Below are positions 22,224-33,448 of a stretch of DNA of 64,000 nt, one piece after another. Numbering within the stretch: position 1 is the stretch's first letter; each line of letters begins with the position of its first letter. Both the position numbers and the translations under genes were made by a program. Under the pieces are notes generated by a model. That model made no database searches and was not told the origin of the DNA. It saw nothing but the letters and a program-made list of their open reading frames with translations. Origin of the DNA: Lineus longissimus (Eukaryota; Nemertea; Pilidiophora; Heteronemertea; Lineidae); NCBI RefSeq assembly GCF_910592395.1, contig NC_088315.1, positions 15,609,808-15,673,807 on the forward strand, written 5' to 3'.

Positions 22224-22411
22224 GAACCAACCAACCAGGAGACAGGGAATAAACTGCAATGTGCCACTGCAGCACGAATACCTCACCAATCATAAGGCCA
22301 GCAGCGTACTGCAATGCGCCGGGCAATGCCGCAATCAGATCATACCCTCTCACCTGTACTTATTTCGGTCCGGCATAGAGCCTACATGTTCCTTAACAGG
22401 AATAATGCAAA
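22224..22411 (+). CDS. PAN/apple domain exon 1, unit 2
   Basis: A 188-bp exon with the same boundaries and phases as unit 1. Here the CxxxC pair is intact (VLQCAGQCRNQ), followed by FRSGIEPTCSL. It is separated from LamG-N by a deletion that removed the start of that exon, so in this unit it cannot be spliced normally to LamG-N. Confidence 0.5.
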
Positions 22412-22492
22412 GTTAAATACATTCAAATAAAATGCGATCACAGAAGTAGATGTTGATATTTTGAATATGAGCTGGACTGTACATTGTATAAC

Positions 22493-22617
22493 TAATGATC
22501 CTGACCGGTCAGTTCCCCGGGCCTGTCGCCCGTGTGGATGGGGCGGCCATGGCGTAATTGTGATGGTGTCGTGGAGAATATAACAGGAAATTTAATCACC
22601 ACAACTGAATTTCACCG
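22493..22617 (+). pseudogene. LamG-N exon, 5'-truncated and frameshifted, unit 2
   Basis: The sequence joins LamG-N at gatcctgaccgg, so about 55 bp of exon and its acceptor are missing. The extra A seen in unit 1 (ggcgtaattgtg) is also present. The donor G|GTCGGA is altered from GTCAGA. Confidence 0.75.
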
Positions 22618-23451
22618 GTCGGATCACCGGGTACACAAATGGGTTTTTTTTAACTGGCGTTGGCATAAAGGCATGTGTACAGTGACAACATTTTAGCAGC
22701 CTTTACAACATTCCTGGATACAACACCGTGTTGGCACAATGTTGCATTGTAAGAAGAGGCAAATAATTCTTTGTTGCATGTTGCAAAAATGTTGTAAATT
22801 CTTCAGCCAGCAGAAATAGGACTAGCGTCATGTGATCTATCAGAGGTCATGTAACTTTGACGAAAGTACAACCCAATGGAACCTTACAATTGGACACAAA
22901 ATAGGACCGAACGACTGATATATGCATCCGAGTGCTACCCTTCTTTATTGGACACAACCTCCACTCTTCAAGGAAAGAGGAAGTTCTCGTATTAAATAGG
23001 GTTTATCCATCAGCCGCAAATTCTTCAACAGGCTGTGATACGCCCTATAATATCCAAAATAGTGATCCTTGACCTGGTCCACTCTCTCTGCGCTTTTTGA
23101 CGACGTCTCTTCCGCCTCTAAACGCCAAATTAATAAACTATTTCATCATAGCGTTTAGATCATTTAATTGAAATTAAAATGGGAAAGCTATTTCTGCCAT
23201 TACTTAGCCTTGTATCAAGAATTTCCATCTTTATTTTTTTTTCTCCGAGAAAATCCGTTTCGCGTTTTTTGGGGCTAAATACTCATGCGTGGCCGGAGGT
23301 CGAAAGGGCCACAGGGCTAATAGCGAATATTGATCAGCCTTTAAAGGGATGTTTAAAATTCCACATTTGTCTCAGTCATTTTTTGGCAGACTGCACATGT
23401 AAACCTATACTCGCTGACACTTTCGTCTGATCGGTTGCATCTTTCATTAAG

Positions 23452-23984
23452 AGTTTATGGGAAAGTGTCCATCAAGGAATCGTTCATATTTGGCAGAGTT
23501 CTTAGTGTTGGTCATCACAAGGGATGTGCGAGGGTGCCCCAAGTCGATATATTGGCGACTGGTGAATTCTCAGTCGCCGTATTCATCGTATTGAGACAGG
23601 ACATCTTGCCTCCGTTCCTTAAATTCGAAGCAGATAATTATAAAGTCCAGCTCCAGCCCCACGGCTTTACGATGCGTCCTATATTTTGCCATAAATCCGA
23701 TGGACGGATTACCGGTGGTTGTTCACACTATATAACAATGGCAATACCGAGACGTGCTTTCGGTCATTGGCAGTTTTTTGTTGGGTGTTTCAAAAACAAG
23801 CCAAAACCAGCTTCGATTTATATTGATGGGAAAAAGGTCAGAGTTCGAGAAAGTTACATGACCGGTAATTCTCAAAAGAATGGTGTCGAAATTGGATGCG
23901 CTCGATTCCTTGGATTGATCTCGGAAGTTGTGGTCTTTCCTGTGGTCCTAACCAGCCTCGCCGTCATGGAAATATATCAGAAAT
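23452..23984 (+). CDS. LamG-like domain exon, unit 2
   Basis: A 533-bp exon, open throughout, with acceptor ttcattaag and donor GTGAGTC. It keeps the GHWQFFVGCFKNKP and YIDGKKVRV core and the closing MEIYQK. It differs from unit 1 by in-frame changes, including one extra codon near GGCSHY. With LamG-N destroyed upstream, a normal product is unlikely. Confidence 0.6.
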
Positions 23985-25528
23985 GTGAGTCAACCTCTTT
24001 GAAATATGTTTTTTCGATAATAATGTTTCCGCATGTAATCATGAGTATTCTCGTCGTTCGCGATCCCTTTCCGCACCCCTCTCTGAAACCACCTGTCTTT
24101 TTTGTCGAAGATCAACATATCCGTGCTGTCCAAATGCTGTCACGGTCATTTTCAGATGGGAGTAGACAGCCAAAACGTATCCACTGGCTCTTGCTTGTCT
24201 CTGCTGGCTCATACGAGAGGTTTATCTTTACGGTCCACTACCTCCTGTATCAGCGTATTACCTGGTTTGAACGTCATTGGGAATCCTGCAGCCGAGAAAA
24301 TCTTCTTAGGTTTAATTGCTCCGACAGAGACTGAATATGTCGGGGATTGATTCTCGTTCTCTTTGCTGGTGCGTTGGGTATGGCGCCTTCTTATTGTTTG
24401 TTCTTACAACTGAGTGCCTTCTGAAAGCCAACCTATCGTAACCGCACTTGCCTAAGATAGAACGCAGGGATCCTGTTCGCTTTCCAAGTCCTACTTGGTC
24501 GTTCGGTCCGAAAAGAAAAGTGCAAATAACCCCAAGTTTGTGTTTTAGTGGGTGATGCGAACCAAACAGAAGTTACTGATCCGAGTGTGTGTGTTTCCAA
24601 TTAACGGTAACCTTGAAAGAACCATCCCCTAGCACATGCCATTTCTGTCTAAAGAAAGGGAATGCGCCGTTGTCAGATCATTTCAAGGTGAACTTTAGAC
24701 GATCTCCAGTAAAGCCGAATCCAGTGAATAGATTGAATTATATATTATTGTAAACCGCCTGGATGACAGAAAGCATACACCAGTATTTCGATCATTCTCA
24801 GTGAAGCCCTTTCTGAGGAAATCTCGTTGTGCCCACAGAAGGCATGATCGAAACATCAAACATCTGCTGTACAATGAATATCTTATTTTGCATTAATTTA
24901 TCCAACCCCATGCATGACACAATGTAATCAAAGCATTCCGATTTGCTCCATCAGATGATAACATTGTGTGAACTTGAAAATTAATTCTGTGAAGGTGAAT
25001 AAGTGCCAAATCATATCATCGCAAAGGGTTATGGCAAAGGATAGAATGTCCATGGAACAGAGGATTCTAAGATGCGATATTAAACCCCCCCCCCACCCCT
25101 CTACGGGTAACGACGGTCATGGTCTTTATAGAACATACTCCATAATCCGTCTGAATACAATACGGCTGTACATTTTTCAAAGAAATTGTTTGGACCCTGA
25201 AATGAACGCAAACACGAGATCTTGTGCATAACCTATTCTTTAGTCGTGGTTAAGTCTTGTGGCATGATGGAACTACTGTAGAAATTGCAATACGTGACCG
25301 CCACTTGAAATCAGAAGATTCCTGGATTTTTATCTAAACATGGTCAGGCAGCTCCCCGTCAAAACAATTGGAGGAAAAGGTTTTCTCATCAATTTCATTA
25401 GAGGGTGGGTTATGTTATTACCCGAATGACTTGACCGGCCCACCAAATGTTTAACACCACACGGCCCTCTCAAATAAGAAAATGTCACTCATATTGGCCG
25501 TGAAGATATATATTTATTAAAAAATCTG

Positions 25529-27171
25529 GGACCTGTTTCATAAAACTTTTTAACAGACTTCCTTCAAGGTACCATAAAGGAAGGATATAACGTCTATTTA
25601 AAGCTGCGTACTAAAAGCGTTTCATAACTCGTTTTTACTCTGCCATTACATTAAATTTAACAGGCCTGCCATTAGTAAATTATTGTATGGTGTACCTCAT
25701 TGGTGAATAAAAAAAAATTACTCGAACGCAGAGTGATTTATTGTGTTGAGATTCGTAATACATGATCGAGCCGTGGCAAAATGTGTCAATTTCAGTGTCT
25801 TTGGTTCCTATACACTATATGAATGCCCTTTCGACATACGAAACTTTCTTTCCGTGCAATAACTCTGTGCCGGGAACATGGCCAAGAGACAGCGATCTCG
25901 CAATTGGACTGAATACTGAATTTGATGTTTTAGTGGAGTTCTACTCAGAACTCAATTACAAGCTGGCAAATTTGATTGCCGTTCACATCCATGTCTCGAG
26001 GAGGAAAGTCATCATCCCCTGCGTCATCATCAGAGTCCTCGTCATCATCGTCATTGTCATCTGAATCCTCCACTAAGGGCAATCTATCCCGGACAGCAAT
26101 GTTGTGGAGCAGGCAGCAGGACTGAATAATAATGCTTGCCTTTTGTGGTGTGTATTGAATCTCCTTGCGGAGGCATCTGAACCGTTGCTTTAGGAGATCG
26201 TTGCAACGTTCTATGATGCAACTGGCTCTTATTTGCATCCGCTGGAATGCCCTTTCCTGTCTGATTTGGACATTGGCAAGAAGTGTCAGAAGCCACCTCT
26301 TGCAAGGATACCCCGAGTCTCCCAACATCCAACCATTCGGTGGATTGTTTTCAAATGCCTGGCCAAAGGCTGAACTGTGCAGAACGAAGGCGTCATGAGA
26401 AACGTGCCACACAGTAATTTATGATCATATCCCAATCACAAACTAGCATGACATTAATGCTGTGGTATCCTTTCCGATTGATATACACGTTTTCGTTGAT
26501 GAGAGGCTTGCGTATACGACAATGGGTCCCATCGATCGATCCAATTACTCTTGGAAAACCCCTGTTATCAAAAAATTTGGTTTTGACCTTCTGGAGGTCC
26601 CTCTCGAAGTGAACGTGTTGGTCAATGCGTGCTGCAAACGCGGATGACACAGCGCCAATACACCTCGATATTGTCGCAGTGCTCACATGGTGAATATCAC
26701 CGATACTATATTGTTCATGCCCGGTTGCGAAATATCGTAATGCTATACACACTTGCAATAATGCTGGGAGGGCGTCATTTCTCTGAGTAGGATGCTCCAA
26801 CTCCTCCGACAGCTGACGACAAAACCGAAACATATGTTCTTCGGGAAACGATATCTCTTGATGAATAAATCATCTCTCATGGAATCCAGCGGATTGAATC
26901 GATCCCTGAATACCCGTTCTCGTCGAAGATTTCGCCTATTCCGTTCCTGAATCAAGCGCAACGTGATTCTGCGTCTACCCTGGACGAAGTCCTCGCGACT
27001 AAAGGAACTCTAGACTACCTTCAGGTTTAAAGGAACCAAATAAAATAAAGACAGGATAAAACCACTACCTGAAACACTCTTAATGGTAACATTAACCTAG
27101 ATATTTTAAAGGCACGTTTATGAAACGCGTTCTTCCTTTAAGGAGTGACTTTATCCTAACATTAGGGCTCC
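25529..27171 (-). mobile_element. Degenerate PIF/Harbinger element, 1643 bp
   Basis: In unit 1 the sequence aaaaatctggccccttttctgg is continuous. In unit 2 it is split after CTG, and CTG is repeated at the far side (25526-25528 and 27172-27174). A 3-bp duplication is usual for PIF/Harbinger. The ends GGACCTGTT and, from the right, GGAGCCCTA are weakly inverted. Internal gtttcataa motifs occur near both ends. The transposase gene is on the minus strand and broken. Confidence 0.75.
25945..26961 (-). pseudogene. PIF/Harbinger transposase (HARBI1-like), two frameshifts
   Basis: Three minus-strand frames together give a near-complete DDE_Tnp_4-type transposase. The first (from 26961) has RVFRDRFNPLDSMRDDLFIKRYRF. 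The second (from 26833) has a helix-turn-helix region and GSIDGTHCRIRKP with the first Asp. The third (from 26412) has HDAFVLHSSAF, WMLGDSGYP with the second Asp, IERCNDLLKQRFRCL with the Glu, and CCLLHNIA. Frameshifts lie near 26830 and 26400. An acidic Asp-rich tail ends the gene. All three catalytic acids are still encoded, but no single frame spans them. Confidence 0.8.
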
Positions 27172-27710
27172 CTGGCCCTTTTCTGGATTTGCGCAGAGGC
27201 CACTTATTGCAATTTCTACAGTATTTTGCCCTCGTGTGCGCATCCTTAACCTCAATCTATCCAATTCTCATTGTTAAGCAAAGGGACACGAACTTCAATT
27301 TTTTCCCGTCTCGATTTCCAGTCACTGGCAGAAAAGCAGGACTTCCGACAGGTAATGTGGCAATATAGAATTTTTTTGACTAAAACATGCACATGATGAT
27401 ATGCAGTATGAAGGATTAATCAGGTTAGATTCATGAAGTGTGGTTGTACACGGTCGGTCAGAAAAAACTGATTCTTTTAATTTTGTTATAACTTCTGCAA
27501 ATATAAATGTTTTGCCCTAGATTTCTCTGGCAGGGGTGGGATACTGAGATAGAAGTGTTAGCATGTAATAGCGGTTAGGTTGGCGCAACCACAACGCGTT
27601 GTATTTCATGCCAAATAAGTGACCTCACTGCAGTCATACATGTACTTGAATGTAACCAATGACACTTTAATTGGGCTGTTCATGTTACTTATAACTGTAT
27701 TCATTTTCAG

Positions 27711-27985
27711 ACATTATATTCTGTAAATCAAAACGGATGCCAGTTCAAACCGACGCGATATCAGTCAGATCAAGGATTGACTGCACCGTTGACTGTAGTA
27801 TTTTGAATTGGTTCTACATAATGACCAAGCCCAAGTGTCTTGGAGTGCAGTATGAACCAGGGCGGCGTGACTGTCAAGTCATCAGCAAGCTTTTAGCGTC
27901 AAAGACTCCAAGGCCGGATGGTATTAATAACGAATCCCAAGTTAAATACATCCCTCCTACGCTGTATACTATATACTGCGTGTGA
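27711..27985 (+). CDS. PAN/apple domain exon 2 and stop, unit 2
   Basis: Open exon after ttcattttcag, phase 1, with the same RSRIDCTVDC and KPKCLGVQYEPGRRDCQV core and the same YTIYCV stop as unit 1. It lies directly after the Harbinger insertion in the preceding intron. Confidence 0.65.
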
Positions 27986-29424
27986 TTTTAATAATTTGTA
28001 TTAGCACAATCAAACAGTTGGAATAAGGATAACTTGTATGAGTGATATTGGTGTGCTGATGTCGTCCTATATTGTTCGCCGTATGCTATTGCATCAGTCA
28101 ACAATGGTGGCATTTTGTTCACCAGTCTCATTCAGTTTTGGTTCATTTCAAGCTTTTCGTGATGTACCATGGACCGTTTCATTCAATCGTTTATTTTGGC
28201 TTGTTTAAAACTTGAAGCGAGCGAAATAAAGTGGGCCTATGTGAATAATATTGCATTTTATTTCATGCAAATATAAACTCTTGTAATCATATTGCATCTA
28301 TAAAACCTAATCTTCAATTTAATTATTGGAACGCTTATTTGGTTCGTTTAGTTTGGCTTGTTTCATTTTGGGTCGTTTCAACATTTACTGCCAAAGAATT
28401 TAATCCGGAAATATTGGATTTTGCTCCAAAGAACTATCAGGTATGCACTGCATGTTGACCTTGATGACTGAAGAGGAACCTAAATTAACGTTTTGCTGCA
28501 AAGAGAGAGTATTCATCCTCATCGTCATCATCATATCTGTTGCTTGTTAATAACCCTCACGGGTCTTGGCGAACTCGGGATGGTTGTGCCAAACAAAAAT
28601 AATGAATGTGAAATAACTCTAAATAACTACTAATGAGAAGAAAAACGTCAACTGTACTGGTGACTGGCTGCCACAGAAATTAAGTGCGGGTCCTAATGTT
28701 TATATTTGAGAAAATTCTGATATTAGTGCTGAAACGAGGATTTAGTCACAGCTTTGATATGATAGCCACAGCTGGGTCAATGAAATTCGAGCACACTATT
28801 ACATAACCGATATAATAACTTGCTTTCAGTATTACAAACAAATAGAGGCTGGTCTACCAAGCCCTTGCCTCTATTCCGCCTTTAAGAGTGATGAAATAAT
28901 GTTTTGCACTAAATTTATCAATTTAAATCGATAACTTGCTGTGCAAAGCCTGTGAAATTGTATCGTATCAAGTAGAGCTTTTTACAATGGGAAATGATTA
29001 AAGAGGGCTGAATATTTTGTCATCTGGTCGATCGATTTTTCGACTTTATTAGTCATGTAATAAAGCTTATGTTTCTGTTCTGTTTCCTGTTGCCAATTCA
29101 TCGCACACACACGGAACATTGGCCAGTCGCAATCAATGAGGCCTTGGTGACCAGATGGTGTCATATCTCATAGTATCTTCACTTATCTGTGTATAACCAG
29201 GAAACACTGGGAAACGAACGACGCTTTATCTGTGTCTTTTCCAGTTTTAGTAGCTACTTATTCTTCAAATCATCAGCAAAGGGAGCTTTGAAAGACGTTT
29301 CAACATCTGCCCGATTGGGCCTGCAGTCGTTATTTTTTATAGGTAGTCACCTTAACACGCGCTGATCCGCTTCGACGTTAGTGTTGTGCCATTGAAAAGT
29401 CTAGGATTTTTTGGCTTTCTGCTG

Positions 29425-29548
29425 GATTGTCAGCAGAGGTCTGTGAATATCCAACAACAACGAGCAATGTCAGACCTCTATGCCGGATATCTGCTTGTTA
29501 TACTACTCCTTCAGATGGTGTTATCCGCTGGCGGATTCTTACCAGACG
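29425..29548 (+). pseudogene. Degenerate linker exon, unit 3
   Basis: It is homologous to the 137-bp linker segment but the acceptor gcag is changed to gctg, and 13 bp are missing between tctgtgaa and tatccaac. The donor GTAGGG remains. Neither candidate frame survives whole. Confidence 0.55.
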
Positions 29549-29619
29549 GTAGGGTGTTCTGATAATAATCAGACATGACCGAGTTGACAGTTCAGTAGCC
29601 GATCTAATGGAGGCTCTGT

Positions 29620-30680
29620 TAGTCGGTCGCATCTTAATCAATACGAATGCTCGCATTTATTTAGAATGTTTTGTTTGGTTCACAGTGTGTTCCTCTCCTT
29701 TTTTTTCGTCGATTTACTTCTTATAATCTATCACTACAGGTCATATTATTTTGCATAGCCTAGTTAAATTTGTGTCTAGTTTTGTCTCCCACCAGATTTC
29801 TTTGGTATAAATCGCTAGTTTTTTGAGAAAAGGTGTTTTTGTGGTAATTTGTCCGTTTATTTCGTGGATATTTTGGGTGGTGTCCATTTACTCGATAACT
29901 GCTTTTAAAATCAAATAAAAGGTTTTTAAGATCAAATACCTTAAAAACCTTTTATTTGAATTATATGAATTAATATTACTATTTGCTCAGTGGGATTGTC
30001 TTTGGACGTTGACTGTTTGAACAGTTATGCGGGAATGACGAAAATATGTCAACATGGTTGAGAGTATACTCACTTCATGAATTAGAACATTTCCCTGATT
30101 AGAACCTTTCCCGTGATTGACAATCCTGGTGTTTTTCGCCCAAAATCATGTGTGCACGTTTTATATGTTCATTGTAATTTATTTCTTATTTGTGAGGATA
30201 ATTTCTACGTGTTCTTATAGAGTATTGCGTCATTGATTTTCGTAAGTGCGGACCGCCTTCTAAGTTTTCAAGGCGTTAAATTTGAATCGAAGGGCTGAAA
30301 GCTGAATATTGAAACGACCACGGTATCGTTTTGGTTCGTAAGATTGATTTTATTTTTAATGACAACTATACCTTCGTCATCCCCATGTTTTAAATTATGT
30401 ATCCAATCTTTTGCAAGAGAAGATCAAGTCCGAAAAGGTGTTTTTGTTTACAATTTTCATGTTGAAATCTCGCTATTCACCTTTTCTAGTTCGTCCACCA
30501 TTTTGTATGTCATGTGACCTCGAGCTTTTTCATGGGTTAGTTCAATACCTGGCGAATGGCAGTTGGAAATAGCGATGTGCCAAAAGTATATCAAGCTATA
30601 AAACAGTACCTAAGTTTCAGTGGCCTGTGGTCTAACCAATCCAATTGTGAACCTGAGGCCGATAGGCTTGTAAACTTCTA
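29620..30680. other. Unit 3-specific insert, no gene recognised
   Basis: The stretch between ctaatggaggctc and taaacttctata is absent from units 1, 2 and 5. It is AT-rich, lacks long ORFs and contains a perfect 20-bp hairpin (29911-29959). I see no clear terminal repeats or target duplication, so its class is unknown. Confidence 0.5.
29911..29959. repeat. Perfect 20-bp hairpin with 9-nt loop
   Basis: tcaaataaaaggtttttaag (29911-29930) is exactly complementary to cttaaaaaccttttatttga (29940-29959), with loop atcaaatac. It may be a structured part of an unclassified mobile element. Confidence 0.85.
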
Positions 30681-31912
30681 TAATTAACTGGAGTACCTCT
30701 CTGTTAATGATTTGAGTTTTGTTAAACCCGAGAAGCGTATCCTGAAAGGCCTACGCCGTTCGTTAAAAATTTTGAATTTGTGATTGAATTTGAAATTTGA
30801 AATTTCAAATTTTCAATTGCGTTAATACATACTAGATATAAATTTCAGCATTGCCTTTCTGTAGATAGATAGACAATATTTTAAATACAAAGTTTCAACA
30901 AATTCGTTTTCTTAATGCAGTACGGTAATGTGTATTATTGGATTTCTATCTAATTGGACCACAAGTAATTACCAACGGTGTACCCCTTTAATTACAGAAA
31001 TTCTACTGATACGTTGCATACGTTGGGTCACATCTACGCGTGCGGGTTCTGTGAGACCATTTTGTATGGTAGCTTGTGCACTTTCCGGAACAGTCTAGCT
31101 CGAATCAATATTAACACATACGTCACCAAATTCACAGCGGTTTTAATCATATTGTAAATCATTGAGAATCTTTTTTTTTCTAATCATCATACATTATGGC
31201 AGGAATGCAATTGCGTAAGTTTTTCATTACGAAATCGGCCTTTTAAAAATCCGTGCAAAACACTTTTTATTTTGCAATTTTTCTTAAAACACAAATTTCT
31301 AAGAATCTTTGGCGTTAACTTCTTTCAAATCGAGCAATGTTTCAAGACAGAATACGAACAGCATAACATGAGGTGTGTTCAAATGTAAGAATGGCAAACC
31401 ATTGTGTTGTCCAACATTCTATACGCCCGATAAATTGCATTGATTTTGTAATATCTCCACTATCCCTTATTTGATTTAGATGAAATAAGTATCAACGATC
31501 TTAGAATTTTGTGAAAGGGTTAGTTTAAATTGCCGGTTACATAATGCAAATCCTATGCAATCACATTATTGTCATTATGTATGATAAAAAGACAAAGTTT
31601 CTTACAATATGCTAAAACCGCATTTGGATTTGGTGCATTAGTTTGCGAGATATGTTATGATGTAGATGTTGATATTTTGAATATGAACTGGACTGTACAT
31701 TTTGTAACTTATTTCTTGTACATTATTTCTTTCGGACAGCCTACTTCAAGCACTAACCCGAACCTTCCCCTGCAACCCTGGACACATGTAACTCGGGCAA
31801 CATAGAACTGTGACGCATAGAACCATATATGGATGACCCCGCGTACGTTTAAGCCACCATGTAGCCTCAGGTGTCTGAAGAATTTCGCTATACATTCTGT
31901 ACTATTTTCCAG

Positions 31913-32090
31913 CAATTCTCTCCGTGAAGTTGAACAACAAGGATCCATCTGTCAGGTATCAAAGACAACTAAACCTGACCGGTCAGTTCCCCGGGCCTGT
32001 CGCCCGTGTAGAGAGGGCGGCCATGGCGTATTGTTATGGTGTCGTGGAAAATGTAACAGGACATTTAATCACTATAACTGAATTTCACCG
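31913..32090 (+). CDS. LamG-N exon, intact, unit 3
   Basis: A 178-bp exon between acceptor ttttccag and donor G|GTCATC, phase 1 in and phase 2 out. It reads ILREVKLN-type sequence, then DPSVRYQRQLNLTGQFPGPV, AMAYCYGVVENVTG and ITEFH. The G-x-F-x-G-x-hydrophobic-x-hydrophobic-x-G pattern suits the first strands of a LamG_3 domain. Its out phase joins exactly to LamG-C of this unit. Confidence 0.65.
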
Positions 32091-32927
32091 GTCATCAGTA
32101 CACAAAAGGTTTTTTTTTCACTCACGTTGGCATAAAGGCATAAGTACAGTGACAACATTTCAGCAACCTTCACAACATTCCTGGATGCAATACTATGTTG
32201 GCAAAATGTCGTATTGGGTGTGGAGGAAAATACATTTTACAGCATGTTGTTACATGCAAAATGTTGTTGAAATGTTGTCAATTCTTCAGCCACCAGAAAT
32301 AGGACAGGGGTCATGTGATGTACCGGAGGTCATGTCACTTTGACAAAAAAACATCCTAATGTAACCCTACAATTGGACACCAAATAGGATCGAAAGGCTT
32401 ATATATGCATCCGAGTCCTGCCCTTCTTTATTGGACACAACCTCCACTCTTCAAGGAAAGATGAAGTTCTAGTATAAAAGAGGGTTTATCGCTGAGCTGC
32501 AAATTCATCAACAGGCTGTGATACGCCCCATGATGCCCCTCATTGTGATCCTGGACCTGGTCCACTCTCTCTGCGCTTTTTGACGACGCCTCTTCCGTCT
32601 CTAAACGCCAAATTAATAAACTATTTCATCATCGCGTTTAGATTCTTTAATTGAAATTGAATAGGAAAGTTATCTAAGCCATTACTTAGTCTTGTATCAA
32701 TAATTTCCATCTTAATTTTTTTTCCGAGAAAATCCGTTTTGCGCTTTGGGGGCTAAACACTCATGCATGGCCGGAGGTGGAAAGGGCCACAGGGCTAATA
32801 GCGAATATTGATCAGCCTTTAAAGGGATGTTTAAAATTCACATTTGTCTCAGTCATTTTTGGCAGACTGCACATGTAATCCTATACTCGCTGACACTTTC
32901 GTCTGATCGTTTGCATCTTTCATTAAG

Positions 32928-33448
32928 ACTTTATGGGAAAGTGTCCATCAAGGAATCGTTCATATTTGGCAGAGTTCTTAGTTTTGATCACAAGGGATGT
33001 GCGAGGGTGCCCCAAGTCGATATATTGGCGACTGGTGAATTCTCAGTCGCCGTATTCATCGTATTGAGACAGGACATCTTGCCTCCGTTCCTTAAATTCG
33101 AAGCAGATAATTATCAAGTCCTGCTCCAGCCCCAGGGCTTTACGTTGCGTCTTATATTTTGCCATAAATCCGATGGACGGATTACCCGTTGTTCGCACTA
33201 TATAACAACGGAAATAACGAGACTCGGTCATTGGCAGTTTTTTGTTGGGTGTTTCAAAAACAAGCCAAAAGCAGCTACGATTTATATTGATGGCAAAAAG
33301 GTCAGATTTCAAGAAATACACATGAACGGATATCCTAAAAAGAATGGTGTCGAAATTGGATGCGATAGATTCCTTGGATTGATCTCGGAAGTTGTGGTCT
33401 TTCCTGTGGTCCTAACCAGCCTCACCGCCATGGAAATATATCAAAAAT
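32928..33448 (+). CDS. LamG-like domain exon, intact, unit 3
   Basis: A 521-bp exon after tttcattaag with donor AAT|GTGAGTC. It is in frame throughout and three codons shorter than units 1 and 5 (for example one codon less at SFDHKGC). Core motifs GHWQFFVGCFKNKP, YIDGKKVRF and LTAMEIYQK are kept. Together with LamG-N and PAN2 this unit could encode a complete LamG-PAN protein if a leader exon exists. Confidence 0.7.

Larger units (their letters stand above)
17705..28124 (+). repeat. Array unit 2
   Basis: This is the closest relative of unit 1. Both share the extra A in LamG-N and lack a roughly 400-bp segment that units 3-6 carry before PAN2 (gggataccg...ccagtggtgg). It contains two PIF/Harbinger-related insertions (19105-21348 and 25529-27171). 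Its LamG-N exon is truncated. Confidence 0.85.

Noticed and set aside
25762-26064. Plus-strand 100-aa ORF over the Harbinger element
   Set aside because: Antisense shadow of the Asp-rich tail of the minus-strand transposase.
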